Source: Pseudomonas tensinigenes
GTDB taxonomy: Bacteria; Pseudomonadota; Gammaproteobacteria; Pseudomonadales; Pseudomonadaceae
Length of the DNA stretch: 64,000 bases
NCBI RefSeq assembly: GCF_014268445.2
Contig: NZ_CP077089.1
Span: 3,279,501 to 3,343,500, forward strand
Direction: 5' to 3'
Shown here one piece after another: positions 1 through 8,198 of this stretch (positions are counted from its first letter, which is position 1; each line of letters starts with the position of its first letter). The position numbers and the translations under genes were made by a program. The notes beneath the pieces are model-generated. The model had not been told where the DNA came from. It searched no databases and saw only the letters and a program-made list of their open reading frames with translations.

Positions 1-733
1 GTCCGCCAAAAATGCTCTCCGACAAATGCTCCAGTAACGATTGATCCTTGATGTAACTGGTGATGAGTTTGCGGAACTCACTGCGCTCAGTTGCAGTAAG
101 CGTCGCCGAGTTGCCTTCTCCAGTCTTTATCATTTCCCAATAGTTACTCAACTCTGGGCTTGCAGGAGGGGCAGCTTGCATGAATGCCAGTAACCGGTAA
201 ACGTCGGCGGCATGGCGAGGGGTCAAGTAACCGTGGAAAGCCAGCCATTGTGCTAAATCAACTTCGTCTGCGGTGGAAATTTTGCCACCGGTCAAATGGG
301 CCATTTCAACCAGTGTCTGCAGATCATCTTTCAGATCAGGGGAAAGTTTGAAGGCGTTTGCAAAACTCACGATCGCACCGGAGTGCTTTGCATTTATTTC
401 GCCTTCAGCGGTCACTTCAAAGTCTGAGTGCTCGGAAAGTCTTAGCGTGCCCAGTAGTCTTTTGAAGGAGTCTTGTTCGGACATCAGTTGCAATAGCTGT
501 CTGCCGGGAAGCAGGGCGTCTTCAAGTGACGATCCCGACTCCACAGAAAGTTTTGCGCCTTCCAGTGAAATTCTTTGCGCAGGAGCAAGATGTGCTGAGC
601 GCTGCTTGAGTTTATATATCACTTCCTCTCGTTCACGGTTATCGCTTGCAACGTATTCACGGTGACGGTTAGAAGAAGGGGCAGGTCGGGATAAGTAACG
701 TTGATTCAGGGAGTTTGAAAGTTTTAGGGTCAT
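1..733 (-). CDS. Unrecognised protein, N-terminal part (runs off the window)
   Basis: An open frame starts at an ATG on the minus strand (complement of 731-733) and stays open for 244 codons to base 1, so only the N-terminus is present. The product starts MTLKLSNSLNQRYLSRPAPS and is hydrophilic, with no signal peptide or membrane segment. It is rich in Ser, Glu and Leu and looks largely helical, for example residues around 70-110 and 150-175. I do not recognise a family; a large toxin or effector N-terminus is possible but unsupported. It lies downstream of, and in the same direction as, the receiver gene that ends at 913, with a hairpin between them, so it probably has its own promoter in 734-865. 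Confidence 0.55.
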   Translation of the reverse strand, partial: MTLKLSNSLNQRYLSRPAPSSNRHREYVASDNREREEVIYKLKQRSAHLAPAQRISLEGAKLSVESGSSLEDALLPGRQLLQLMSEQDSFKRLLGTLRLSEHSDFEVTAEGEINAKHSGAIVSFANAFKLSPDLKDDLQTLVEMAHLTGGKISTADEVDLAQWLAFHGYLTPRHAADVYRLLAFMQAAPPASPELSNYWEMIKTGEGNSATLTATERSEFRKLITSYIKDQSLLEHLSESIFGG

Positions 734-865
734 AATAAATTCGTTTATTTTGGTTTGTATGTTTGAGTGATCCTCTTTTGTTGGGCTGCGTTTATCAAGA
801 AGCATTATGTGAGTGTGTTTTTCAACAGCTCGCCAGCTTGTATTTTATTCGCGAAAATATGAGGC

Positions 866-903
866 CGGACTGCCCCTTGAAGTTGTTTGAAAGGGGCGGT
901 CCG
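866..903 (-). terminator. Hairpin after the receiver gene
   Basis: A 13-bp stem (866-878 with 891-903, one T-G wobble) with a 12-nt loop begins 10 nt after the stop of the minus-strand receiver gene. The T-tract on the minus strand is weak, so termination may be only partial. Confidence 0.45.
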
Positions 904-912
904 TTGACTTGT

Positions 913-1272
913 TTATTGAGTGATGCTTTTTACTTTGTCGCGCAATTGATCGATCGAAAAGGGTTTGCCGATGACCTGCATGCCTTCGGGCACTTCGATA
1001 CTTTCAGCGTAACCACTGGCAAACAGGATTGGCAGGGCGGGGCGCACGATGCGTGCCTGAGTCGCCAACTCACGACCATCCATACCCGGCAAACCTACAT
1101 CGGTCATCATCAAATCAATGTTCTGGTTCTTGTCATTGAGAAACTCCAGCGCCTGTTCGCTGCCGTCAGCCTCCAGCACCTTGTACTCCAACTCCTCCAG
1201 CACATCGACGATCAGCATGCGCACAATGGCATCGTCTTCTACTACAAGGATGATGGACGCTGGGGTGGACAT
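913..1272 (-). CDS. Single-domain response regulator
   Basis: A 119-aa stand-alone CheY-like receiver domain. It has the acidic pair near residues 12-14 (VVEDDA), the phospho-acceptor Asp58 in MMTDVGLPGMDG, Ser86 in the FASGYAE stretch and the conserved Lys103 in GKPF. There is no output domain, so it presumably acts by protein contact or as a phosphate sink for one of the kinases encoded nearby. I chose the ATG at 1272 because a GAGAG ribosome site lies about 8 nt upstream; a TTG five codons earlier is possible. It is divergent from the CHASE3 hybrid kinase, and the 265-bp gap between them should hold both promoters. Confidence 0.85.
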   Translation of the reverse strand: MSTPASIILVVEDDAIVRMLIVDVLEELEYKVLEADGSEQALEFLNDKNQNIDLMMTDVGLPGMDGRELATQARIVRPALPILFASGYAESIEVPEGMQVIGKPFSIDQLRDKVKSITQ

Positions 1273-1537
1273 AATAGAGGCTCTCAAAGATAGAAATTCA
1301 GGGGTATCGGCCGGTCGAATCTGCCGGGCTCATGCATGAGTAAGTGGCGCATGGCCATAAGTTCCCGGTTTGATACAAAAAACATTCACTGCAAATGGAC
1401 AGGCAAGGATAACTGTTGGCGTGGCTCTAGACGCGAGCAAATGTAGGAATTTGCTGCCAAAGCTGTGAGAAAAATGGATCCATACCACCGTTTTGGGGCA
1501 AACTCTCGGGTTTTCAACAGTTCGACAAGGCTGCCCC

Positions 1538-4500
1538 ATGTCCTCTCCGTCTACGGTTGATGAGCAACGGTTTCGCAAACTCCTGAGTCGCAACATCAGT
1601 CTGCCATTGGGCGTCGGTCTACTCAGTGCCGTGTTCTTCGTGTCGCTGATCACTTATCTGCTGTCGGTTATCCAGTGGGTGGAGCACACCGACCGAGTGA
1701 TCAATAACGCCAATGAAGCGGTGAAGCTCACTGTGGACCTGGAAACCGGCATGCGTGGTTTTCTGCTCAGCGGCGACGAGCACTTCCTCGACCCTTACGA
1801 GACGGCCAAGCCGCGTATCACCGTGGCGCTCAATACCTTGCTCGAACTGACTGCCGACAATCCGGTGCAAACCGATCGTCTGCGCCGCCTCCAGGCGTTG
1901 CAGACCGAGTGGGCCAATTACGCGCAATCGATGATCGATCTGCAGCGCTCCAGCGGCGATTACCGGGGCGCGGTCAAGGCCGGGCGTGGCAAGCGCCTGA
2001 CGGACGAAATCCGCAAGCAATTCGAAGACGTTATCGAGACCGAACAGGTCTTGCGCACGACGCGCAATGAAGAGGTGCGCCGCACCACAATCTGGAGCAT
2101 CAGCCTGTACCTGCTGTTCATTGCCGGTATCAGTGGTTTGCTGGCTTATATTGGCCGACGTGATCTGGTCAATCTGTCGACCAACTACGGTGCCAATCTG
2201 GCCGCACAGCAAGCCAGTGCCGTGCGTCTGGAACAGCAGGCGTGGTTGCGCAATGGTCAGACCGAACTGGCCGAACAGGTGCTGGGACAACTGACGCTGA
2301 ATCTGTTGGGGCGCAATATTCTGCAATTCTGTGCGCAATACCTCGGCACCGCCGTAGCCGCGCTGTATGTGCGTGAAGAGCACGGCGGCCTCAAGCGTGT
2401 GGCGACTTATGGCTTCTCCCGTGAGCAGGAAGAGCAGGAACAGTCGATCTACAGCGGCGAGGGCATCGTCGGCCAAGTGGCGCAGCAGGCGCGGCTGATT
2501 CGTCTCGATTCGGTGCCGTCCGACTACTTCAAAGTCAGCTCCGGGCTGGGTGAAGGCTTGCCGCACAGTGTGCTGGTGGTGCCCACCAGCGATGATGATC
2601 GGGTCAACGGCGTGATCGAATTGGGTTTCCTGCGGCCGCTCAATGATCGCGATATCGAACTGCTGGAGTTGATTGCCGGCAACATTGGTACCTCCATTGA
2701 AGCTGCACGCTATCGTCAGCGCTTGCAGGAAGTGTTGGCCGAAACCCAGCAGCTCAACGAAGAGTTGCAGGTGCAGCAGGAAGAGCTGAAAACCGCCAAC
2801 GAAGAGCTGGAAGAACAATCGCGGATTCTCAAGGAGTCCCAGGCGCATCTGGAGACCCAGCAAGTCGAACTGGAGCAGACCAACGAGCAGCTGGCCGAGC
2901 AGGCGCAGACCCTGGCCGAGCAACGCGACGCCATGGACCTGAAAAACACCGAACTGAATCAGGCTCAGGTGCAGCTCGAAGAGCGCGCCGAAGAGCTGCA
3001 GCGCTCAAGCAAGTACAAGTCCGAATTCCTCGCCAACATGTCCCACGAACTGCGCACGCCGCTGAACAGCTCGCTGATTCTGGCCAAGTTGCTGGCGGAA
3101 AACCCGCAGGACAATCTCAGCGCCGAACAGGTCAAGTTCGCCGAGTCGATCTACTCTGCCGGCAACGATCTGCTCAACTTGATCAACGACATCCTCGATA
3201 TCTCCAAGGTCGAGGCCGGCAAGCTTGAAGTGATTCCGGAAACCACCAGCGTCGCGCGTCTGGCCGATGGCCTGCGCAGCGTGTTCGAACCGCTGGCGGC
3301 GGACAAACGCCTGACATTCACCGTCGCATTGCAACCGGACGCGCCGACTACGCTGTTCACCGACCGCCAGCGCCTGGAACAGGTGATCAAGAACTTGCTG
3401 TCCAACGCCCTCAAGTTCACCGAACAAGGCGCGGTCAGCCTGACGATCAGCGGTCAGCCCAACGATCGCATCGCGTTCATCGTGCGCGATTCGGGTATCG
3501 GCATTGCCGCCGATCAACAGGAAAGCATCTTCGAAGCGTTCCGCCAGGCTGACGGCACCACCAACCGCAAGTACGGCGGCACCGGGCTCGGCCTGTCGAT
3601 CTCCAGGGATCTGGCGACCTTGCTGGGCGGTTCCATCAGCGTCAGCAGTGTACCGGGGCAGGGCAGTGTGTTCACGCTGGTGCTGCCGCAGCAGTACAAC
3701 GAGCTCAGCGATGTATCGAGCGCACCGTTGACCTTCAGCCCGCCAGCACCAGCGGTGACCGCGCCCCTTGCACCTGCTGTTTCGGTTTCGCCGTTGGCGC
3801 CGGTGCACATTCCGCGTTTCGCCGATGACCGTGACAAGGCTCCCTTCGCCACTCGCTGCATCCTGGTGGTGGAGGACGAGCCTAACTTTGCGCACATCCT
3901 CTACGATCTGGCGCATGAACTCGGTTATCAGTGTCTGGTTGCCCATGGTGCCGATGAAGGTTACGACCTGGCTCGCGAGTACGTGCCGGACGCGATCCTG
4001 CTCGACATGCGCCTGCCGGATCACTCCGGTCTGACCGTGTTGCAACGCTTGAAGGAACACGCCGAAACCCGCCACATCCCTGTGCATGTGATTTCGGTTG
4101 AGGACCGCGTCGAAGCGGCGATGCACATGGGGGCCATTGGCTATGCGGTCAAACCGACTACCCGCGAGGAACTCAAGGATGTGTTTGCCCGTCTGGAAGC
4201 CAAACTGACCCAGAAGGTCAAGCGAGTGTTGTTGGTCGAGGACGACGATCTGCAGCGCGAGAGCATCGCCCGGCTGATCGGTGACGAAGACATCGAGATC
4301 ACCGCCGTGGGCCTGGCGCAAGACGCCCTGAATTTGCTGCGCACGACGATTTTCGACTGCATGGTCATCGACCTGAAGCTGCCGGACATGCTTGGCAATG
4401 AATTGCTCAAGCGCATGTCCACCGAAGACATCTGCTCGTTCCCGCCAGTCATCGTCTATACCGGTCGTAACCTGACGCGCGATGAAGAGGCAGACCTGCG

Positions 4501-5035
4501 CAAATACTCGCGTTCGATCATCATCAAGGGCGCACGGTCGCCGGAGCGTCTGCTCGATGAGGTCACACTCTTTTTGCACAAAGTCGAATCGCAGTTGTCC
4601 CATGAACGGCAGAAGATGCTCAAGACCGCGCGCAGCCGCGACAAGGTCTTCGAGGGTCGCAAAGTGCTGCTGGTGGACGACGATGTGCGTAACATTTTCG
4701 CCCTCACCAGCGCCCTGGAGACCAAAGGTGCAGTTGTGGTCATCGGCCGGAACGGGCGTGAGGCGATTGAAAGACTCAATGAAGTCGAGGACATCGATCT
4801 GGTGTTGATGGACGTGATGATGCCGGAAATGGACGGTTTCGAAGCCACCATTGAAATCCGCAAGGATCCGCGCTGGCGCAAACTGCCGATCATCGCGGTG
4901 ACGGCCAAGGCCATGAAGGACGATCAGGAGCGCTGCCTGCAGGCGGGCGCCAATGATTACCTGGCCAAGCCCATCGACCTGGATCGCCTGTTCTCGCTGA
5001 TTCGCGTGTGGTTACCGAAGATGGAACGCATTTAG
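1538..5035 (+). CDS. CHASE3-GAF hybrid sensor histidine kinase with three receivers
   Basis: A 1165-aa inner-membrane hybrid kinase. Order: N-terminal membrane segment (about residues 25-50), periplasmic CHASE3 region (to about 180), second membrane segment (about 185-205), GAF domain (about 245-385), a long Glu/Gln-rich coiled coil (about 390-490), HisKA with the phospho-His at 503 (NMSHELRTPLN), HATPase with the N-box Asn619 and the DSGIGI and GGTGLGL boxes, then three receivers with acceptor Asp at 823, 945 and 1092. The second receiver has an ID-LKLPD site. The ATG at 1538 follows an AAGG site; an upstream TTG at 1493 is less likely. The stop overlaps the cheR start, so it heads a coupled operon. 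Confidence 0.9.
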   Translation: MSSPSTVDEQRFRKLLSRNISLPLGVGLLSAVFFVSLITYLLSVIQWVEHTDRVINNANEAVKLTVDLETGMRGFLLSGDEHFLDPYETAKPRITVALNTLLELTADNPVQTDRLRRLQALQTEWANYAQSMIDLQRSSGDYRGAVKAGRGKRLTDEIRKQFEDVIETEQVLRTTRNEEVRRTTIWSISLYLLFIAGISGLLAYIGRRDLVNLSTNYGANLAAQQASAVRLEQQAWLRNGQTELAEQVLGQLTLNLLGRNILQFCAQYLGTAVAALYVREEHGGLKRVATYGFSREQEEQEQSIYSGEGIVGQVAQQARLIRLDSVPSDYFKVSSGLGEGLPHSVLVVPTSDDDRVNGVIELGFLRPLNDRDIELLELIAGNIGTSIEAARYRQRLQEVLAETQQLNEELQVQQEELKTANEELEEQSRILKESQAHLETQQVELEQTNEQLAEQAQTLAEQRDAMDLKNTELNQAQVQLEERAEELQRSSKYKSEFLANMSHELRTPLNSSLILAKLLAENPQDNLSAEQVKFAESIYSAGNDLLNLINDILDISKVEAGKLEVIPETTSVARLADGLRSVFEPLAADKRLTFTVALQPDAPTTLFTDRQRLEQVIKNLLSNALKFTEQGAVSLTISGQPNDRIAFIVRDSGIGIAADQQESIFEAFRQADGTTNRKYGGTGLGLSISRDLATLLGGSISVSSVPGQGSVFTLVLPQQYNELSDVSSAPLTFSPPAPAVTAPLAPAVSVSPLAPVHIPRFADDRDKAPFATRCILVVEDEPNFAHILYDLAHELGYQCLVAHGADEGYDLAREYVPDAILLDMRLPDHSGLTVLQRLKEHAETRHIPVHVISVEDRVEAAMHMGAIGYAVKPTTREELKDVFARLEAKLTQKVKRVLLVEDDDLQRESIARLIGDEDIEITAVGLAQDALNLLRTTIFDCMVIDLKLPDMLGNELLKRMSTEDICSFPPVIVYTGRNLTRDEEADLRKYSRSIIIKGARSPERLLDEVTLFLHKVESQLSHERQKMLKTARSRDKVFEGRKVLLVDDDVRNIFALTSALETKGAVVVIGRNGREAIERLNEVEDIDLVLMDVMMPEMDGFEATIEIRKDPRWRKLPIIAVTAKAMKDDQERCLQAGANDYLAKPIDLDRLFSLIRVWLPKMERI

Positions 5036-5868
5036 TGGAACGTAGTCACTCCGTGGAACGAAACAGTGAAATCGAATTGCGGCTGTTGATCGAGGCAATC
5101 TACCTCAAGTACAGCTACGATTTTCGCGATTACTCAGGCGCTTCGATCAAGCGCCGGGTGCAACACGCGTTGAGCCAGTTCGAGTGCGCGACCATTTCGG
5201 CGTTGCAGGAAAAAGTCCTGCACGACCCGACCGCGTTCATGCAATTGCTGCAATTGTTGACGATTCCCGTCAGCGAGATGTTTCGCGACCCGTCGCACTT
5301 TCTGGCGATTCGCAAGGAAGTGGTGCCGCTGCTCAGGACCTATCCGTCGATCAAAATCTGGATCGCCGGATGCAGCACCGGCGAGGAGGTCTATTCGATG
5401 GCGATTCTGCTGCGCGAAGAAGGCCTGCTTGATCGCACGATCATTTACGCTACGGACATCAATCCGCGCTCGCTGGACAAGGCCAAGCAAGGGATTTTCT
5501 CGATGGAGAACGTCCGTGCCTATACCGCCAACTACCAGCAGGCCGGGGGGCAGTGTTCATTTGCCGACTACTACACCGCCGCTTATGGTTACGCGATTTT
5601 CGACAAGAGCCTGTGCGAAAACGTGACGTTCGCTGATCACAGCCTGGCTACCGACAGTGTGTTCTCGGAAACCCAATTGATTTCTTGCCGCAACGTGTTG
5701 ATCTACTTCAACAAGAAACTTCAGGATCGGGCGTTCGGGCTGTTCCATGAATCGCTTTGCCATCGCGGTTTTCTGGTGCTCGGCAGCAAAGAGACGCTGG
5801 ATTTTTCCAGCTACGCCAACCAGTTCGAGCCCTTGGTGAAACAAGAACGGATCTACCGCAAATCATGA
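5035..5868 (+). CDS. CheR-type protein-glutamate methyltransferase
   Basis: About 277 aa. It has the CheR N-terminal helical region, the PVSEMFRDP motif, the SAM-binding GCSTGEEVYS motif, ATDIN, and the RNVLIYF and LGSKETL segments of the methyltransferase core. The family methylates glutamates on chemoreceptors with S-adenosylmethionine. The start is uncertain: GTG at 5035 overlaps the kinase stop (TAGTG), while GTGs at 5008 and 5053 are in frame. The end overlaps cheB as ATGA. No MCP, CheA or CheW is encoded in this operon, so the substrate may be the neighbouring kinase or a receptor elsewhere. Confidence 0.85.
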   Translation: MERSHSVERNSEIELRLLIEAIYLKYSYDFRDYSGASIKRRVQHALSQFECATISALQEKVLHDPTAFMQLLQLLTIPVSEMFRDPSHFLAIRKEVVPLLRTYPSIKIWIAGCSTGEEVYSMAILLREEGLLDRTIIYATDINPRSLDKAKQGIFSMENVRAYTANYQQAGGQCSFADYYTAAYGYAIFDKSLCENVTFADHSLATDSVFSETQLISCRNVLIYFNKKLQDRAFGLFHESLCHRGFLVLGSKETLDFSSYANQFEPLVKQERIYRKS

Positions 5869-6458
5869 ACGACACCACGGAGCTGCCTCGAATCGAGGCT
5901 ATTGTGGTCGGTGCTTCGGCAGGTGGTGTCGAAGCATTGATGAATCTGCTTGGCCCTTTGCGCAAGGGGTTTGTGTTGCCGATCATCATCGTGCTGCACT
6001 TGCCTGAAGAGCGCCGCAGCCAATTGGCCGAGGTGTTTGCCCGGCGTCTGCTGCTGCCGGTGCAAGAGGCGACGGACAAACAGGACATCGAGGCCGGTAC
6101 GGTGTATTTCGCCACCCCCGGTTATCACCTGTCCGTGGAACAGGATCGCAGTCTGTCCTTGAGCCTTGAGGACCGCCTTCATCATTCCCGGCCATCGATC
6201 GATTACCTCTTCGAATCCGCCGCCGATGTCTACGGAACCAGGCTGGCGGCTGTGTTGCTGACGGGCGCCAATCACGATGGTGCGCGCGGTCTTGCTCAGG
6301 TCAAACGCCATGGCGGGCTGACCATCGTGCAAGACCCCGAAGACGCTCAGGTCGCCACCATGCCTCTGGCCGCGCTGAAAATTCAGCCGCCGGATCATGT
6401 CTTACCCATTCACGGCATCGGCCGTCTGCTAGTCGAGCTGGAACGAATCGCATGCTGA
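5865..6458 (+). CDS. CheB-type methylesterase domain without receiver
   Basis: A 197-aa protein consisting only of the CheB catalytic domain. The GASAGGVEAL motif carries the nucleophilic Ser, the VLHLPEERRS segment the His, and LTGANHDGARG the Asp region of the triad. Classical CheB has an N-terminal receiver of about 120 aa, which is missing here, so regulation by phosphorylation would have to come through partner proteins. The ATG overlaps the cheR stop (ATGA) and its stop overlaps the start of the next kinase, so translation is coupled. It would remove methyl groups (or deamidate Gln) on the same targets as the adjacent CheR. Confidence 0.87.
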   Translation: MNDTTELPRIEAIVVGASAGGVEALMNLLGPLRKGFVLPIIIVLHLPEERRSQLAEVFARRLLLPVQEATDKQDIEAGTVYFATPGYHLSVEQDRSLSLSLEDRLHHSRPSIDYLFESAADVYGTRLAAVLLTGANHDGARGLAQVKRHGGLTIVQDPEDAQVATMPLAALKIQPPDHVLPIHGIGRLLVELERIAC

Positions 6459-7666
6459 GTAATATCCAGGCAAAACTGCTGATCGTCGACGATCTGCCCG
6501 AGAACCTGTTGGCTCTCGAAGCCCTGATCAAACGCGAAGACCGCACTGTTTACAAAGCGCTGTCGGCGGACGAAGCACTGTCGCTGCTGCTGCAACACGA
6601 GTTCGCCATGGCCATTCTCGACGTGCAGATGCCCGGCATGAACGGCTTCGAACTGGCGGAGTTGATGCGCGGTACCGAGAAAACCAAGAACATCCCGATC
6701 ATTTTCGTCAGCGCCGCCGGCCGTGAACTGAACTACGCGTTCAAAGGCTACGAAAGCGGCGCGGTGGACTTCCTGCACAAGCCGCTGGATATCCACGCGG
6801 TAAAAAGCAAGGTCAATGTGTTTGTCGACCTGTACCGCCAGAGCAAAGCCATGAAGCAACAGGTCGAAGCCCTGGAGCAGGCCCGGCGCGAGCAGGAGGC
6901 ACTGCTGCAACGGTTGCAGAGCACCCAGCTTGAACTTGAGCAAGCGGTGCGGATGCGCGATGACTTCATGTCAATCGTCGCTCACGAAGTGCGCACGCCG
7001 CTCAACGGCCTGATACTTGAAACCCAATTGCGCAAGATGCACCTGGCGCGGGACAACGCCGCAGCGTTTACCCTCGACAAGATGCACGCCATGGTCGATC
7101 GCGATGAGCGACAGATCAAAAGCCTGATCCGGCTGATAGAGGACATGCTCGACGTGTCGCGGATCCGCACCGGCAAGCTGTCGATCCGTCCAAGTCGTTT
7201 TGATCTGGTGCAGTTGGTCAGCAATCTGCTGCAGAACTTCGCGCAGCAGATTGAGGCAGCGGAAACCACCGTTTCCTTCGAAGCGGAGCATCCGGTGGAG
7301 GGTTGCTGGGATGAGTTCCGCATCGAGCAGGTCATTTCCAATCTGTTGACCAATGCCTTGCGTTACGGTGGCAGAAGCCCGATTCAGGTGCGCGTCTACC
7401 GTCAGGGCAATCAGGCACGGGTCGAGGTTCAGGACCACGGAATCGGCATCAGCGAAGAGAACCAGAAGCGCATTTTCCAACAGTTCGAACGGGTCTCCGC
7501 CAAGACGGTAGTGGCCGGCCTCGGACTGGGTCTGTTCATTTCCGAGCAGATCGTCACCGCCCATGGCGGTTCCATCGTCGTCGAGAGTCAAATCAACGAG
7601 GGCGCCCTGTTTCGCGTTTGTCTGCCGGTCGAGGAAAACGGCACATCCGACGCAACCTCTGAGTGA
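6452..7666 (+). CDS. Receiver-histidine kinase
   Basis: A 404-aa soluble protein with a receiver first (acidic VDD near residue 11, acceptor Asp57 in ILDVQMPGMNG), a short coiled coil (about 130-165), HisKA with phospho-His178 (IVAHEVRTPLNG) and a HATPase domain (NLLTNALRYGG, DHGIGI, GLGLGLF). Having the receiver ahead of the kinase suggests phosphorelay input from the upstream hybrid kinase. The start overlaps the cheB stop by 7 nt (6452-6458). There is no membrane segment, so it is cytoplasmic. Confidence 0.9.
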   Translation: MLSNIQAKLLIVDDLPENLLALEALIKREDRTVYKALSADEALSLLLQHEFAMAILDVQMPGMNGFELAELMRGTEKTKNIPIIFVSAAGRELNYAFKGYESGAVDFLHKPLDIHAVKSKVNVFVDLYRQSKAMKQQVEALEQARREQEALLQRLQSTQLELEQAVRMRDDFMSIVAHEVRTPLNGLILETQLRKMHLARDNAAAFTLDKMHAMVDRDERQIKSLIRLIEDMLDVSRIRTGKLSIRPSRFDLVQLVSNLLQNFAQQIEAAETTVSFEAEHPVEGCWDEFRIEQVISNLLTNALRYGGRSPIQVRVYRQGNQARVEVQDHGIGISEENQKRIFQQFERVSAKTVVAGLGLGLFISEQIVTAHGGSIVVESQINEGALFRVCLPVEENGTSDATSE

Positions 7667-7710
7667 CCACACGGTCGTATCAGCAGCTATTGACCGAACA
7701 AAGGCTTCCC

Positions 7711-8088
7711 ATGAGTGTAGATGCGCAAGATGTAGTACTCGTCGTCGAGGACGAACCGGTTATCTTGATGGTTCTGACAGATTACCTGTCGGGCCAGGGC
7801 TATCGCGTGCTGCAGGCCGAAAACGGCGAGCAGGCCTTCGAAATTCTCGCGAGCAAGCCACATCTGGACATGTTGATCACCGACTTTCGCCTGCCTGGCG
7901 GTATTTCCGGCGTGCAGATTGCTGAACCTGCGGTAAAGCTGCGTCCTGATCTGAAGGTGATTTTCATCAGCGGTTACCCGCAGGAAATCCGCGAGACCGG
8001 CAGCCCGATTACGCGCAAGGCGCCGATTCTGGAGAAACCGTTCGATCTGGATGTCTTGCAGGAAAAGATTCAGGAGTTGCTCGCGTAA
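7711..8088 (+). CDS. Single-domain response regulator
   Basis: A 125-aa receiver: acidic VVEDEP near residue 13, acceptor Asp in MLITDFRLPGG, FISGYP and the Lys in EKPFD. There is no output domain. The ATG at 7711 is preceded by AAGG about 6 nt upstream; an in-frame GTG at 7663 overlapping the kinase end is an alternative that would restore overlap with the operon. It is the last gene of the hybrid kinase-cheR-cheB-kinase operon and is followed at once by a REP-like palindrome that separates it from the convergent kinase gene. Confidence 0.85.
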   Translation: MSVDAQDVVLVVEDEPVILMVLTDYLSGQGYRVLQAENGEQAFEILASKPHLDMLITDFRLPGGISGVQIAEPAVKLRPDLKVIFISGYPQEIRETGSPITRKAPILEKPFDLDVLQEKIQELLA

Positions 8089-8092
8089 AGCC

Positions 8093-8179
8093 CTGTAGGA
8101 GCTGCCGAAGGCTGCGATCTTTTGATGTTGATGATCAAGAACAAGATCAAAAGATCGCAGCCTTCGGCAGCTCCTACAG
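8093..8179. repeat. REP-like 34-bp perfect inverted repeat
   Basis: Arms 8093-8126 and 8146-8179 are perfectly complementary over 34 bp with a 19-nt loop. The core GTAGGAGCTGCCGAAGGCTG is a sequence I recognise as a common extragenic palindrome of fluorescens-group Pseudomonas. It sits between two convergent operons and can fold on either transcript, so it may serve as a bidirectional terminator or 3' stabiliser. Confidence 0.8.
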
Positions 8180-8198
8180 TTTCAGTGTTTCAGCGGTT

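Noticed and set aside
3005..4603. 532-codon minus-strand open frame opposite the hybrid kinase
   Set aside because: It is antisense to HisKA, HATPase and receiver domains with intact motifs; no recognisable protein content.
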